From contig CATJUX010000050.1 of NCBI GenBank assembly GCA_949743895.1, positions 1 to 13,989 on the forward strand: 13,989 nt of DNA, read 5' to 3'. Shown here in pieces: positions 6,979 through 13,989 of this stretch. The position numbers were made by a program, and so were the translations under genes. This DNA is from JANFXS01 sp022791155. Its GTDB lineage: Bacteria > Bacillota > Clostridia > Lachnospirales > Anaerotignaceae. The notes beneath the pieces were generated by a model. The model was given only the letters and a program-made list of their open reading frames with translations, was not told where the DNA came from and searched no databases. Positions within the stretch are counted from its first letter, which is position 1. Every line of letters starts with the position of its first letter.

Positions 6979-8892
6979 ATGTTATTTCAAACTACTAACG
7001 AACATGAACAGCTAAGAGCAAAAATCCGCAAATTTGCGGAAGAAGAAATCAAACCAATAGCTTTTTCATTGGATCAGGAAAACAAGTTTCCCGATGAAGC
7101 TGTGAAAAAACTTGGTGAAATGGGCCTTATGGGGATTCCATATCCAACTGAATATGGTGGTGCGGGGCTTGATGCCATGAGCTATGCCATAGCAGTTGAG
7201 GAACTTGCAAGGGTTGACGGAGGTTCAGGCGTTATATTATCCGCCCACGTTTCGCTTGGTTCATGGCCAATTTTTGCTTTTGGCACAGAAGAACAAAAAC
7301 AGAAATATCTTGTTCCCCTTGCAAAAGGAGAAAAAATTGGTGCCTTTGGCCTGACAGAGCCAAATGCCGGTTCCGATGCCGGCGGCACCGAAACAACAGC
7401 TGTTGACAAAGGTGATCATTATCTCCTCAATGGAGGAAAAATTTTCATAACAAATGCTCCAAAAGCTGACACTTATGTTGTTTTTGCCGTGACAACTCCA
7501 GACATTGGAACACGCGGAATTTCCGCTTTCATTGTTGAAAAAGGCTGGGAAGGTTTTGAGTTTGGAGATCACTATGACAAAATGGGCATTCGCTCCTCCT
7601 CAACTGCTGAACTCATATTCAACGATGTTAAAGTTCCAAAAGAAAATCTTCTCGGAAAAGAAGGACAAGGGTTCAAAATTGCCATGGCCACATTAGATGG
7701 CGGTCGCATAGGAATCGCCGCACAGGCGTTAGGAATTGCGCAAGGTGCTTTCGAACAGGCCCTGTCATATTCAAAAGAACGCATTCAGTTTGGCAAGCCA
7801 ATTGCGGCTCAACAGGCAATTTCATTCAAACTTGCTGATATGGCCACAAAATTGCGCTGTGCCCGTTTTCTCATTTATTCAGCCGCCGAATTGAAAGAAC
7901 ATCACGAACCATATGCTATGGAATCAGCCATGGCCAAAATGTATGCCTCTGACATCGCTCTTGAAGTCACAAACAGCGCCCTGCAAATTTTTGGCGGAAC
8001 AGGATTCTTAAAAGGCATGGAAGTTGAAAGAATGTATCGCGATGCAAAAATTACAACCATATATGAAGGAACAAATGAAATTCAAAGAGTTGTGATAGCA
8101 GCCAACCTTGTTGGAAAAATGCCAAAGGATTCTGGTGGCGGAAGCCGTTCAACTGCAAAAAAACCTTCTCCTGTCACAGGCGTTCGCAAAAAACACATTT
8201 TCAAAGATGGTGATGCAAAAGAAAAAGTCAATGCCCTTGTCGAAGCCCTCAAAAAAGACGGTCATGACTTTTCTGTTGGAATACCCATTGACACACCAAT
8301 CGCACAAGCAGAACGTGTTGTTTCGGCTGGAAAAGGCATAGGAAGCAAAGAAAACATGGTGCTTATTGAAAATCTTGCCAAAGCAGCTGGTGCCGCCGTT
8401 GGCTCTTCCCGTCCTGTTGCTGAAACATTGAAATATGTTCCTTTAAACCGCTATGTTGGAATGTCAGGTCAAAAGTTTGCAGGAAACCTTTATATTGCTT
8501 GCGGAATTTCGGGCGCAATTCAACATTTAAAAGGAATTAAAGACGCATCAACAATTGTTGCAATCAACAAAAATGGAAATGCACCTATATTCAAAAACTG
8601 TGACTATGGAATTGTTGGCAATGTTGAAGAAATACTTCCACTTTTAACAAAAGCTCTCGACAATGGTGAAAAACAGCCGGCACCTCCCATGGTCAAAATG
8701 AAACGCCCTCCAGTTCCAAAACCCGAGCCAATCGGAAAACGTTATATATGTGGTGGATGTGGATATGAATATGTTCCTGAAATTGGTGATGAAGATGCAG
8801 ACATCGCTCCCGGAACATTGTTTGAAAAATTGCCTGAAGAATGGGTTTGTCCCGAATGCGCAGAAAGCAAAGAGCAATTTATTGAAGCGTAA
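6979..8892 (+). CDS. Acyl-CoA dehydrogenase / ETF-alpha C-domain / rubredoxin fusion
   Basis: A 637-residue, three-module redox protein. Residues 1-380 are a complete acyl-CoA dehydrogenase of short-chain (butyryl-CoA) type, with the family signature GLTEPNAGSDAGG (124-136), QIFGGTGFLKGMEVERMYRD (336-355) and catalytic base E363 in IYEGT. Residues about 445-560 are the FAD-binding C-terminal domain of ETF-alpha: SSRPV (476-480), VGMSGQ (493-498), and a full match to the ETF-alpha signature from LYIACGISGAIQH (504-516) to AIN (528-530). A Pro/Lys-rich linker (562-587) leads to a rubredoxin with iron ligands C591, C594, C624 and C627. The N-terminal ETF-alpha domain is missing. The protein should oxidise an acyl-CoA and pass electrons internally to rubredoxin iron. 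AAAAGGAGG precedes the start by 7 bases. The flavodiiron gene begins 20 bases after the stop and is the probable electron acceptor. A single unbroken frame shows this is a true fusion. The substrate is inferred. Confidence 0.96.
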   Translation: MLFQTTNEHEQLRAKIRKFAEEEIKPIAFSLDQENKFPDEAVKKLGEMGLMGIPYPTEYGGAGLDAMSYAIAVEELARVDGGSGVILSAHVSLGSWPIFAFGTEEQKQKYLVPLAKGEKIGAFGLTEPNAGSDAGGTETTAVDKGDHYLLNGGKIFITNAPKADTYVVFAVTTPDIGTRGISAFIVEKGWEGFEFGDHYDKMGIRSSSTAELIFNDVKVPKENLLGKEGQGFKIAMATLDGGRIGIAAQALGIAQGAFEQALSYSKERIQFGKPIAAQQAISFKLADMATKLRCARFLIYSAAELKEHHEPYAMESAMAKMYASDIALEVTNSALQIFGGTGFLKGMEVERMYRDAKITTIYEGTNEIQRVVIAANLVGKMPKDSGGGSRSTAKKPSPVTGVRKKHIFKDGDAKEKVNALVEALKKDGHDFSVGIPIDTPIAQAERVVSAGKGIGSKENMVLIENLAKAAGAAVGSSRPVAETLKYVPLNRYVGMSGQKFAGNLYIACGISGAIQHLKGIKDASTIVAINKNGNAPIFKNCDYGIVGNVEEILPLLTKALDNGEKQPAPPMVKMKRPPVPKPEPIGKRYICGGCGYEYVPEIGDEDADIAPGTLFEKLPEEWVCPECAESKEQFIEA

Positions 8893-8912
8893 TCTCAGAA
8901 GGAGGAAAAACT

Positions 8913-10127
8913 ATGTATTGTGTTCGGAATGTTACGGAAGATTTATATTGGGTTGGAGCTAACGATCATAGGCTTCATCTGTTTGAAAATATACATCCAA
9001 TCCCTCTCGGAGTAAGCTATAACGCCTATCTCCTGTTAGACAATGAAACAGTTCTTTTTGACACAGTTGACTGGTCTGCCTGCCGTCAGCTGATGGAAAA
9101 TTTAGACTATCTTCTCAAAGACCGTCAGCTTGACTGGCTTGTTGTGAACCATATGGAGCCTGATCATGGCGCTTGTGTGGAACAAATCCTTTTGCGCTAT
9201 CCAAATGTAAAAATTATATCAAGTGAAAAGGCATTTATGCTTATGCGCCAATTTGGTTTTCATCCAGATTCTCATGAATGTATAAGCGTCAAAGAAGGCG
9301 ACACTCATTGTTTTGGAAACCACACAGTTACATTTGTGGCCGCCCCCATGGTGCACTGGCCAGAAGCCATGGTCACATTCGATTTGACAAATGGTGTTCT
9401 TTTCTCTGCCGATGCTTTTGGTTCGTTCATAGCTCTTGATGGCAAGCTTTTTGCAGATGAAGTCGATTTTGACAGAGATTGGATTGACGAGGCGCGTCGC
9501 TATCTCACAAACATTGTTGGCAAATACGGCCCTCATATACAGCTTTTGCTCAAAAAAGCAGGCGGAATTGTTGACAAAATTAAATATATATGCCCTCTCC
9601 ACGGCCCTGTTTGGCGCAAAGACTTTGGATATTTCATTGATAAATATGACAAGTGGAGCCGTTATGAGCCAGAGGAAAAAGGTGTCATGATTGCATATGC
9701 ATCAATGTATGGCAACACAGAAGCTTCTGCTCAAGCTCTTGCATGCAAACTTTGCGAAAAAGGCTGCACAAATGTTTCAGTATACGATGTGTCAAACACA
9801 CACATTTCATACTTAATTTCAGAAGCATTCAAATTTAGTCACATTGTTCTTGCTTCTGTAACATATAATCTCGGCATATACCCGGTTATGCATAATTTCC
9901 TCATGGATATGAAAGCTTTGAATTTGCAGAACCGTACATTTGCACTGATAGAAAACGGATCATGGGCTTGCAAATCGGGAGATTTAATGCAGAAGTTCAT
10001 TAATGAGGAACTGAAAAATATGACAGTTCTTAACGAAAGATTGAGTCTTGCTTCATCAATGAATGCTGACAAAAATGTTGAACTTGACACTCTTGCAGAT
10101 TCCATAATTGATTCTATGAAAGAATGA
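8913..10127 (+). CDS. Flavodiiron protein (class A), O2/NO/peroxide reductase
   Basis: Cytoplasmic flavodiiron protein of 404 residues, the usual length for class A members that lack a fused rubredoxin. The N-terminal metallo-beta-lactamase-like domain (about 1-250) carries all diiron ligands: H80, E82, D84 and H85 in HMEPDH, H148, D167 and H230. The C-terminal flavodoxin domain (about 257-400) binds FMN through the loop YASMYGNTE (262-270). These enzymes take electrons from rubredoxin and reduce O2 to water, and some reduce NO or H2O2. In clostridia the usual donor chain is NADH, an NADH:rubredoxin oxidoreductase, then rubredoxin. Here the preceding gene, 20 bases upstream, supplies a rubredoxin domain fused to an acyl-CoA dehydrogenase, which points to acyl-CoA as the electron source. 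AGAAGGAGG precedes the start. Transcription ends at the hairpin near 10269-10312. Preference for O2 versus NO cannot be read from the sequence. Confidence 0.97.
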   Translation: MYCVRNVTEDLYWVGANDHRLHLFENIHPIPLGVSYNAYLLLDNETVLFDTVDWSACRQLMENLDYLLKDRQLDWLVVNHMEPDHGACVEQILLRYPNVKIISSEKAFMLMRQFGFHPDSHECISVKEGDTHCFGNHTVTFVAAPMVHWPEAMVTFDLTNGVLFSADAFGSFIALDGKLFADEVDFDRDWIDEARRYLTNIVGKYGPHIQLLLKKAGGIVDKIKYICPLHGPVWRKDFGYFIDKYDKWSRYEPEEKGVMIAYASMYGNTEASAQALACKLCEKGCTNVSVYDVSNTHISYLISEAFKFSHIVLASVTYNLGIYPVMHNFLMDMKALNLQNRTFALIENGSWACKSGDLMQKFINEELKNMTVLNERLSLASSMNADKNVELDTLADSIIDSMKE

Positions 10128-10268
10128 ACTCCAAATGCTAACTCTTTCTGTGTTTAATCACAATATATATTGTTTAACAGCGCAGTGCAGTGCTTTTAAT
10201 CTTTGAAAATGTCAGCAAACAAACAGCATATAACAGCAACACCCACATAACCAATCTATGACAAAACT

Positions 10269-10320
10269 TAGACCTGTCAACAAAACGTTCCATGTTTTTA
10301 TTGACAGGTCTATAATTTTT
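10269..10320 (+). terminator. Rho-independent terminator of the Rrf2-ACAD-flavodiiron operon
   Basis: TAGACCTGTCAA (10269-10280) and TTGACAGGTCTA (10301-10312) pair perfectly over 12 bp, with a 20-base loop that itself holds a small AAAAC/GTTTT stem, followed by TAATTTTTT. It lies 141 bases after the flavodiiron stop. I see no gene in the 10128-10268 spacer, nor in 10321-10566, which is AT-rich DNA between convergent genes. Confidence 0.88.
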
Positions 10321-10566
10321 TCTTCAATATATATCTTTCTTGCTGAAGCATAAATCTCATAACTATTTTTGTATTACAACCCATTTCTTCAGCTCATATA
10401 AATTAAACTAAATGCAAAACTGTTTGTATATATGAATACGCAAAATTAACATCACCACTATCATATGGCAATAAAATAGCCATTGGAAGTATAATAAAAA
10501 TTTTGTTTGCAATTAAACATGGTTAACACATTTGAAGCATTTGATCAACAGTTTTTGTCATAAAAC

Positions 10567-10590
10567 AAACCACCCCGTCACAGGCGGTTT
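10567..10590 (-). terminator. Rho-independent terminator of leuS
   Basis: Read leftward, AAACCGCC pairs with GGTGGTTT through 8 bp including one G-U, around an 8-base loop, and is followed by TTTGTTTTATG. It begins 15 bases past the leuS stop codon. Confidence 0.8.
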
Positions 10591-10605
10591 TATATGATTA
10601 AATTT

Positions 10606-13017
10606 TTACTTAATCACTATATTAACAATTTTCCCTGGAACAAAAATTTCTTTGACAATTGTTTTCCCTTCAAGTCTTGATGAAAGCATTTCTTTAGCTT
10701 TTTTCAAAACTTCATCTTTATCAGCATTTTTGCCTATCGCAAGGTTTTCTCTGACTTTTCCATTGATTTGAAGTGGTATCACAATTTGATCAACATCCAT
10801 TTTTGATGCATCAAATTGAGGCCATTTTTCAGAGAAAACAGTACTTTCGTGTCCAAGCTCGCGATAAAGTTCCTCACAAATGTGTGGTGTGAAAGGAGCA
10901 AGTAAAACGACAAGTGTTTCAAGACAGCTTTTGTCAATTCCATCTTGTTCTTTGGCAATGTCAATAAGTTTATTTGTATATTCCATAAATCCACTTACAA
11001 CAGTATTCATAGTCAATGCTTTCAATCTTGAAGTTATTTCTGAAATCATTTTATTCTTCACAAAATCAGACTGCTTAGTGGCCGAGACATTTTTGTCTTT
11101 ATAATTGACAACCAATTTCCAAACTTTGTTCAAATATCTGAAAACTCCGTCAATTCCGCTGTCATCCCATTCACTGTCAACTTCTGGAGGGCCAACAAAA
11201 AGCTCATACATTCTTAAAGAACCCCAGCCATATTTTTTCACAAGCTCGTCGGGAGAAACAACGTTGCCCTTTGACTTGCTCATTTTGGCGCCATTTTTGT
11301 TTATCATTCCTTGGTTGAAAAGCCTTTTGAAAGGTTCATCAAAATTGACAACACCAATGTCATTGAGAAATTTTGTATAGAATCTTGCATAAAGCAAGTG
11401 AAGCACAGCGTGTTCTATTCCCCCAACATACAGATCCACAGGCGCCCATTTCTCAAGCATTTTTTTGTCTGCCAGTTCATTTTTGTTGTGAGGATCAACA
11501 TAGCGCAGGAAATACCACGAACTTCCTGCCCACTGTGGCATTGTGTTTGTTTCTCTCTTAGCTGATCCACCGCATTTAGGGCATGTTGTGTTCACCCATT
11601 CATCAATGGCAGCCAAAGGAGATTCACCCGTGTCTGTTGGCTGATAACTTTCAACAGTTGGAAGTTCAACCGGAAGATCTTTGTCAGGGACAACAACTGT
11701 TCCACAATGCTCGCAATGCACAAGAGGGATTGGCTCACCCCAATATCTTTGTCTTGAAAATACCCAGTCTCTAAGTTTATAATTTACAGTTTTTTTGCCA
11801 AGCCCTTTTTCTTCAAGGATAAGAGGCGCTTTATTTTTGGCCTCAAAGGCAGTCATGCCGTTAAACAATGGTGAGTTAATCATTTTTCCATCACCAGTGT
11901 ATGCTTCTGAAAGCTCCTTTTCTTCAGCACCCTCGGGAATAATAACCTGAACTATTGGAAGATTGAATTTTTTAGCAAACTCAAAGTCTCTTTCGTCATG
12001 AGCAGGAACACACATTATAGCGCCTGTTCCATAATCAGCAAGAACATAGTCAGAAACCCAAATTGGAGCCAATGCACCATTAAGAGGGTTTATGCCATAG
12101 CTTCCTGTGAAAACACCTGTCTTTTCTTTGTCAGTCATTCTGTCAACAGATGATTTTGTTGAAGCTGCATAACAATAATCTTCAACAGATTTTTTATATT
12201 CGCCAACTGCAATTTCTTTCACCAAACTGTGTTCTGGCGCAAGAACCATGAATGTAGCTCCATAAAGTGTGTCAGGCCTTGTCGTATAAACTGTTATTTC
12301 CTTATCGGTGTCTTTTATTTTGAAATTGACCTCTGCACCATAGCTTTTTCCAATCCAGTCAGTCTGCATTTTTTTAACCTTTTCAGGCCAATCCAATTTT
12401 TGAAGATCGTCAAGAAGCCTTTCGGCATAATTTGTTACCCTGAGCATCCACTGACGAAGATTTTTCTTTGTCACAACAGCGCCGCATCTTTCACAAACGC
12501 CATTTGTGGCCTCCTCATTGGCCAAAACACATTTGCAGCTTGGGCACCAGTTGAGCGGCATTTCTTTTTCATATGCCAATCCATTTTCAAACATTCTTGC
12601 AAATATCCATTGTGTCCATTTATAATATTCTTTGTCTGTTGTATTTATTTCACGATCCCAATCATATATAGCACTTATTTCATGGAGCTGGCGTTTGACA
12701 TTCTCAATATTAGCATTTGTGCTTATTTCTGGATGAGTGTTTGTTTTAATTGCATAATTTTCGGCTGGAAGCCCAAAAGCATCCCAACCCATAGGATGAA
12801 GAACTTGATAGCCTTCAAGAACTTTATATCGGCTTATTACATCGCTTAAAACATAACCTCTCCAATGCCCAACATGAAGCCCCGATCCTGAAGGATATGG
12901 AAACATGTCAAGACAATAATACTTTGGTTTGCTTTCATCTTCCTTGTTGATAGGATTTTTTTCCCATTCTTTGCGCCACTTTTTCTCAATTGTCGCAAAA
13001 TCATATCTTTTGTCCAT
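10606..13017 (-). CDS. leuS: Leucyl-tRNA synthetase
   Basis: Class Ia synthetase of 803 residues that charges tRNA-Leu with leucine in the cytoplasm, close in length to the Bacillus enzyme. The catalytic core shows the HIGH-type motif HVGH (48-51), HPMGWDAFGLPAENYAIKT (74-92), SRQRYWGEPIP (421-431) and KMSKS (578-582). The CP1 editing domain, which hydrolyses mischarged tRNA, includes TTRPDTLYGATF (245-256) and DERDFEFA (341-348). Cysteine pairs CPSC/CERC (158-178) and CEHC/CPKC (435-482) resemble zinc-binding knuckles found in many LeuRS. The anticodon-binding helices follow, with APFTPHICEELY (707-718). ATG is preceded by AGGAGG at 7 bases. Expression is controlled by the leucine T-box leader upstream. 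The gene converges on the flavodiiron operon. Nothing looks truncated or unusual. Confidence 0.99.
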   Translation of the reverse strand: MDKRYDFATIEKKWRKEWEKNPINKEDESKPKYYCLDMFPYPSGSGLHVGHWRGYVLSDVISRYKVLEGYQVLHPMGWDAFGLPAENYAIKTNTHPEISTNANIENVKRQLHEISAIYDWDREINTTDKEYYKWTQWIFARMFENGLAYEKEMPLNWCPSCKCVLANEEATNGVCERCGAVVTKKNLRQWMLRVTNYAERLLDDLQKLDWPEKVKKMQTDWIGKSYGAEVNFKIKDTDKEITVYTTRPDTLYGATFMVLAPEHSLVKEIAVGEYKKSVEDYCYAASTKSSVDRMTDKEKTGVFTGSYGINPLNGALAPIWVSDYVLADYGTGAIMCVPAHDERDFEFAKKFNLPIVQVIIPEGAEEKELSEAYTGDGKMINSPLFNGMTAFEAKNKAPLILEEKGLGKKTVNYKLRDWVFSRQRYWGEPIPLVHCEHCGTVVVPDKDLPVELPTVESYQPTDTGESPLAAIDEWVNTTCPKCGGSAKRETNTMPQWAGSSWYFLRYVDPHNKNELADKKMLEKWAPVDLYVGGIEHAVLHLLYARFYTKFLNDIGVVNFDEPFKRLFNQGMINKNGAKMSKSKGNVVSPDELVKKYGWGSLRMYELFVGPPEVDSEWDDSGIDGVFRYLNKVWKLVVNYKDKNVSATKQSDFVKNKMISEITSRLKALTMNTVVSGFMEYTNKLIDIAKEQDGIDKSCLETLVVLLAPFTPHICEELYRELGHESTVFSEKWPQFDASKMDVDQIVIPLQINGKVRENLAIGKNADKDEVLKKAKEMLSSRLEGKTIVKEIFVPGKIVNIVIK

Positions 13018-13095
13018 ACGTATCCTCCTAAATACATTTGCACATTGTCTTTTGATAAGTCATTTAATTCAAACGACTGCTCTTATCATTTTAAT

Positions 13096-13341
13096 AAAAA
13101 AACTTCGCCTCAATGTTATATAGAGGCGAAGAATGTCTCCGCGGTACCACTCTAATTTGCTGACAAAACAGCACTCTCAACGCCCGTTAACGCTGGGGCA
13201 ACGCCGTTTCCTACTTTCTTTCAGAACGGAGCTCCAAGGTGAGTTCGAAGTTTTGGAAATGCTGTTTTTCACCAGACAACAGCTCTCTTTGAAATCCTCA
13301 AAGTCTACTGCTCCTTTTCATAGCCTGTTTTACAACTAACT
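13096..13341 (-). ncRNA. T-box leucine riboswitch (leader of leuS)
   Basis: A transcription-attenuating T-box RNA that senses uncharged tRNA-Leu. The conserved T-box AGAGTGGTACCGCGG lies at 13139-13153. Its TGGT would pair with the ACCA end of tRNA-Leu. Stem I is closed by GGAGC (13310-13314) with GCTCC (13228-13232). The specifier loop reads GAACTCACC (13238-13246), giving the leucine codon CUC (13241-13243) followed by the usual A. The terminator is CTTCGCCTC/GAGGCGAAG (13103-13111 and 13123-13131) plus seven T. The competing antiterminator pairs TAGAG (13150-13154) with CTCTA (13121-13125), which uses part of the terminator arm. With uncharged tRNA bound, leuS is transcribed. Confidence 0.97.
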
Positions 13342-13347
13342 AGAATA

Positions 13348-13376
13348 TTTATATCATATTTTTTATAATAAATCAA
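13348..13376 (-). promoter_or_regulatory. Sigma-A promoter of leuS and its T-box leader
   Basis: On the minus strand TTGATT (13371-13376), a 17-base spacer and TATAAA (13348-13353) preceded by TGA (extended -10). Transcription should start near 13341, giving a leader of about 320 bases that contains the whole T-box. Confidence 0.8.
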
Positions 13377-13403
13377 GCATAAATGCACAGATTTAAAATA
13401 TAT

Positions 13404-13411
13404 GATATAAT
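13404..13411 (+). promoter_or_regulatory. Extended -10 promoter of the GNAT gene
   Basis: TATAAT (13406-13411) preceded by TGA forms an extended -10 box. No good -35 box lies 17 bases upstream, so the TG element probably compensates. The start point would be near 13418. It is back to back with the leuS promoter, the two core elements being about 30 bases apart. Confidence 0.6.
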
Positions 13412-13444
13412 TTGTGATTGAAAATATTACATTTGGAGGCAAAA

Positions 13445-13888
13445 ATGAACATATTCGAAGTCACTGAAAATAAATATAAATATCTCCCACTTTTGCTTAT
13501 TGCTGATGAACAAGAAAGCATGATTGATTTATATTTGAACCGTGGAACTATGTTTGCCCTTGATGACAATGGCATAAAAGCTGTGTGTGTTGTAACAATT
13601 GAAGAAGATGATGTTTTAGAACTTAAAAATATAGCTGTTGAATTGAACAGCCAAAATAAAGGCTATGGCAAAAAACTGATTGAACATATAATTCAAAAAT
13701 ATAGCGGAAAACATGAAATTCTTCAGGTTGGAACTGGTGACAGCCCATTGACAATTCCATTTTATGAAAGTTGCGGTTTTCATAAGTCTCATATGGTCAA
13801 AAATTTCTTTGTGGAAAACTATGATCATCCAATTTTTGAAAATGGAAAACAACTTATAGATATGATCTACTTAAAACGAAAAATATAA
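13445..13888 (+). CDS. GNAT-family N-acetyltransferase, YvbK-like
   Basis: Single-domain GNAT enzyme of 147 residues that transfers an acetyl group from acetyl-CoA to an amine of an unknown substrate. The acetyl-CoA binding loop is QNKGYG (70-75), within ELKNIAVELNSQNKGYGKKL. The motif VGTGDSPLTIPFYESCGF (95-112) is the second conserved core strand and helix. The ending FFVENYDHPIFENGKQLIDM matches the pattern I recall for the B. subtilis YvbK group, annotated as acetyltransferases of unknown target. The ATG is preceded by TGGAGG at 5 bases. A longer frame starting at 13418 would begin at the transcription start and is rejected. It is transcribed divergently from leuS. No terminator is seen before the next gene 60 bases on, so the two may be cotranscribed. 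Confidence 0.93.
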   Translation: MNIFEVTENKYKYLPLLLIADEQESMIDLYLNRGTMFALDDNGIKAVCVVTIEEDDVLELKNIAVELNSQNKGYGKKLIEHIIQKYSGKHEILQVGTGDSPLTIPFYESCGFHKSHMVKNFFVENYDHPIFENGKQLIDMIYLKRKI

Positions 13889-13899
13889 ATTAAAACGGA

Positions 13900-13927
13900 T
13901 TGTAAAACTTAATTTTAAATATATAAT
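13900..13927 (+). promoter_or_regulatory. Candidate promoter of the right-edge gene
   Basis: TTGTAA (13900-13905) and TATAAT (13922-13927) with a 16-base spacer, just ahead of AGGAGG (13935-13940). The transcript would start nearly at the ribosome binding site. The AT-rich surroundings make chance matches easy. Confidence 0.45.
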
Positions 13928-13948
13928 ATTCTTTAGGAGGTATGTAAA

Positions 13949-13989
13949 ATGGAAAATTATCATCGAATCAAACCGGCTGAAATGGAATT
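13949..13989 (+). CDS. Start of a gene cut by the window edge (partial)
   Basis: ATG at 13949 follows a perfect AGGAGG (13935-13940) at 8 bases and opens the frame MENYHRIKPAEME, which runs off the end of the window. An ATG at 13942 is followed at once by a stop and is not used. Thirteen codons are too few to recognise a family. It may be cotranscribed with the GNAT gene or use its own promoter. Confidence 0.75.
   Translation, partial: MENYHRIKPAEME

Noticed and set aside
9219..9602. Open frame of 127 codons on the minus strand within the flavodiiron gene
   Set aside because: Shadow of a conserved gene with all diiron ligands intact; no ribosome binding site or recognisable domain.
10128..10268. 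Small gene or RNA between the flavodiiron stop and its terminator
   Set aside because: Only a 13-codon frame without a ribosome binding site is present, and no convincing RNA structure was seen.
12229..12849. Open frame of 206 codons on the plus strand inside leuS
   Set aside because: It is antisense to a complete, highly conserved leuS, has no ribosome binding site, and its Cys/Phe/Ile-rich product matches no family pattern.
13133..13339. Open frame of 68 codons on the plus strand opposite the leuS leader
   Set aside because: It lies wholly within the T-box RNA on the other strand, whose structure explains the sequence.
1..13989. CRISPR array, insertion sequence, tRNA gene or attachment site
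   Set aside because: No direct repeat series, transposase or integrase motif, or cloverleaf was found on either strand.

Overview
This AT-rich window reads like the chromosome of a motile, anaerobic Firmicute, most likely a member of the Clostridia. The grounds are strong AGGAGG ribosome binding sites, a T-box leucine riboswitch, a bacillus/clostridia-type LeuRS of 803 residues, sigma-A promoters with extended -10 boxes, two chemoreceptors, and an oxygen-detoxifying flavodiiron protein linked to an acyl-CoA dehydrogenase. The genus cannot be told from the sequence alone. No insertion sequence, phage gene, CRISPR array, rRNA or tRNA gene was found.

Layout. Positions 1-68 probably hold the tail of a rightward gene. 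Two leftward methyl-accepting chemotaxis proteins follow: one with a double-Cache sensor (165-2192) and one with a single-Cache sensor (2614-4284, with a clear terminator). Positions 4285-5103 carry no intact gene. Part of this gap looks like decayed coding sequence, and it also holds a nested inverted repeat and the ychF promoter. The rightward ychF (5104-6201) has its own promoter and hairpin terminator.

The most interesting part is a rightward three-gene unit, 6536-10127, closed by a strong terminator near 10269-10312. It encodes (1) an Rrf2-family regulator with three cysteines suited to an Fe-S cluster, (2) a 637-residue fusion of acyl-CoA dehydrogenase, the FAD-binding C-terminal domain of ETF-alpha, and rubredoxin, and (3) a flavodiiron protein with the complete diiron ligand set. 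Read together, these make a nearly self-contained electron path: acyl-CoA to FAD, to a second FAD, to rubredoxin iron, to FMN, to a diiron site that reduces O2 (or NO or peroxide). EtfB, the ETF-alpha N-terminal domain and an NADH:rubredoxin oxidoreductase are not in the window. The promoter has a GACAA-N3-TTGTC dyad over its -35 box, a likely site for the co-encoded Rrf2 protein. The function is inferred. The domain architecture and gene order are read directly from the sequence.

The right end holds leftward leuS (10606-13017) behind a leucine T-box leader with a CUC specifier. A divergent YvbK-like GNAT acetyltransferase (13445-13888) comes next, then the first 13 codons of another rightward gene cut by the window edge.
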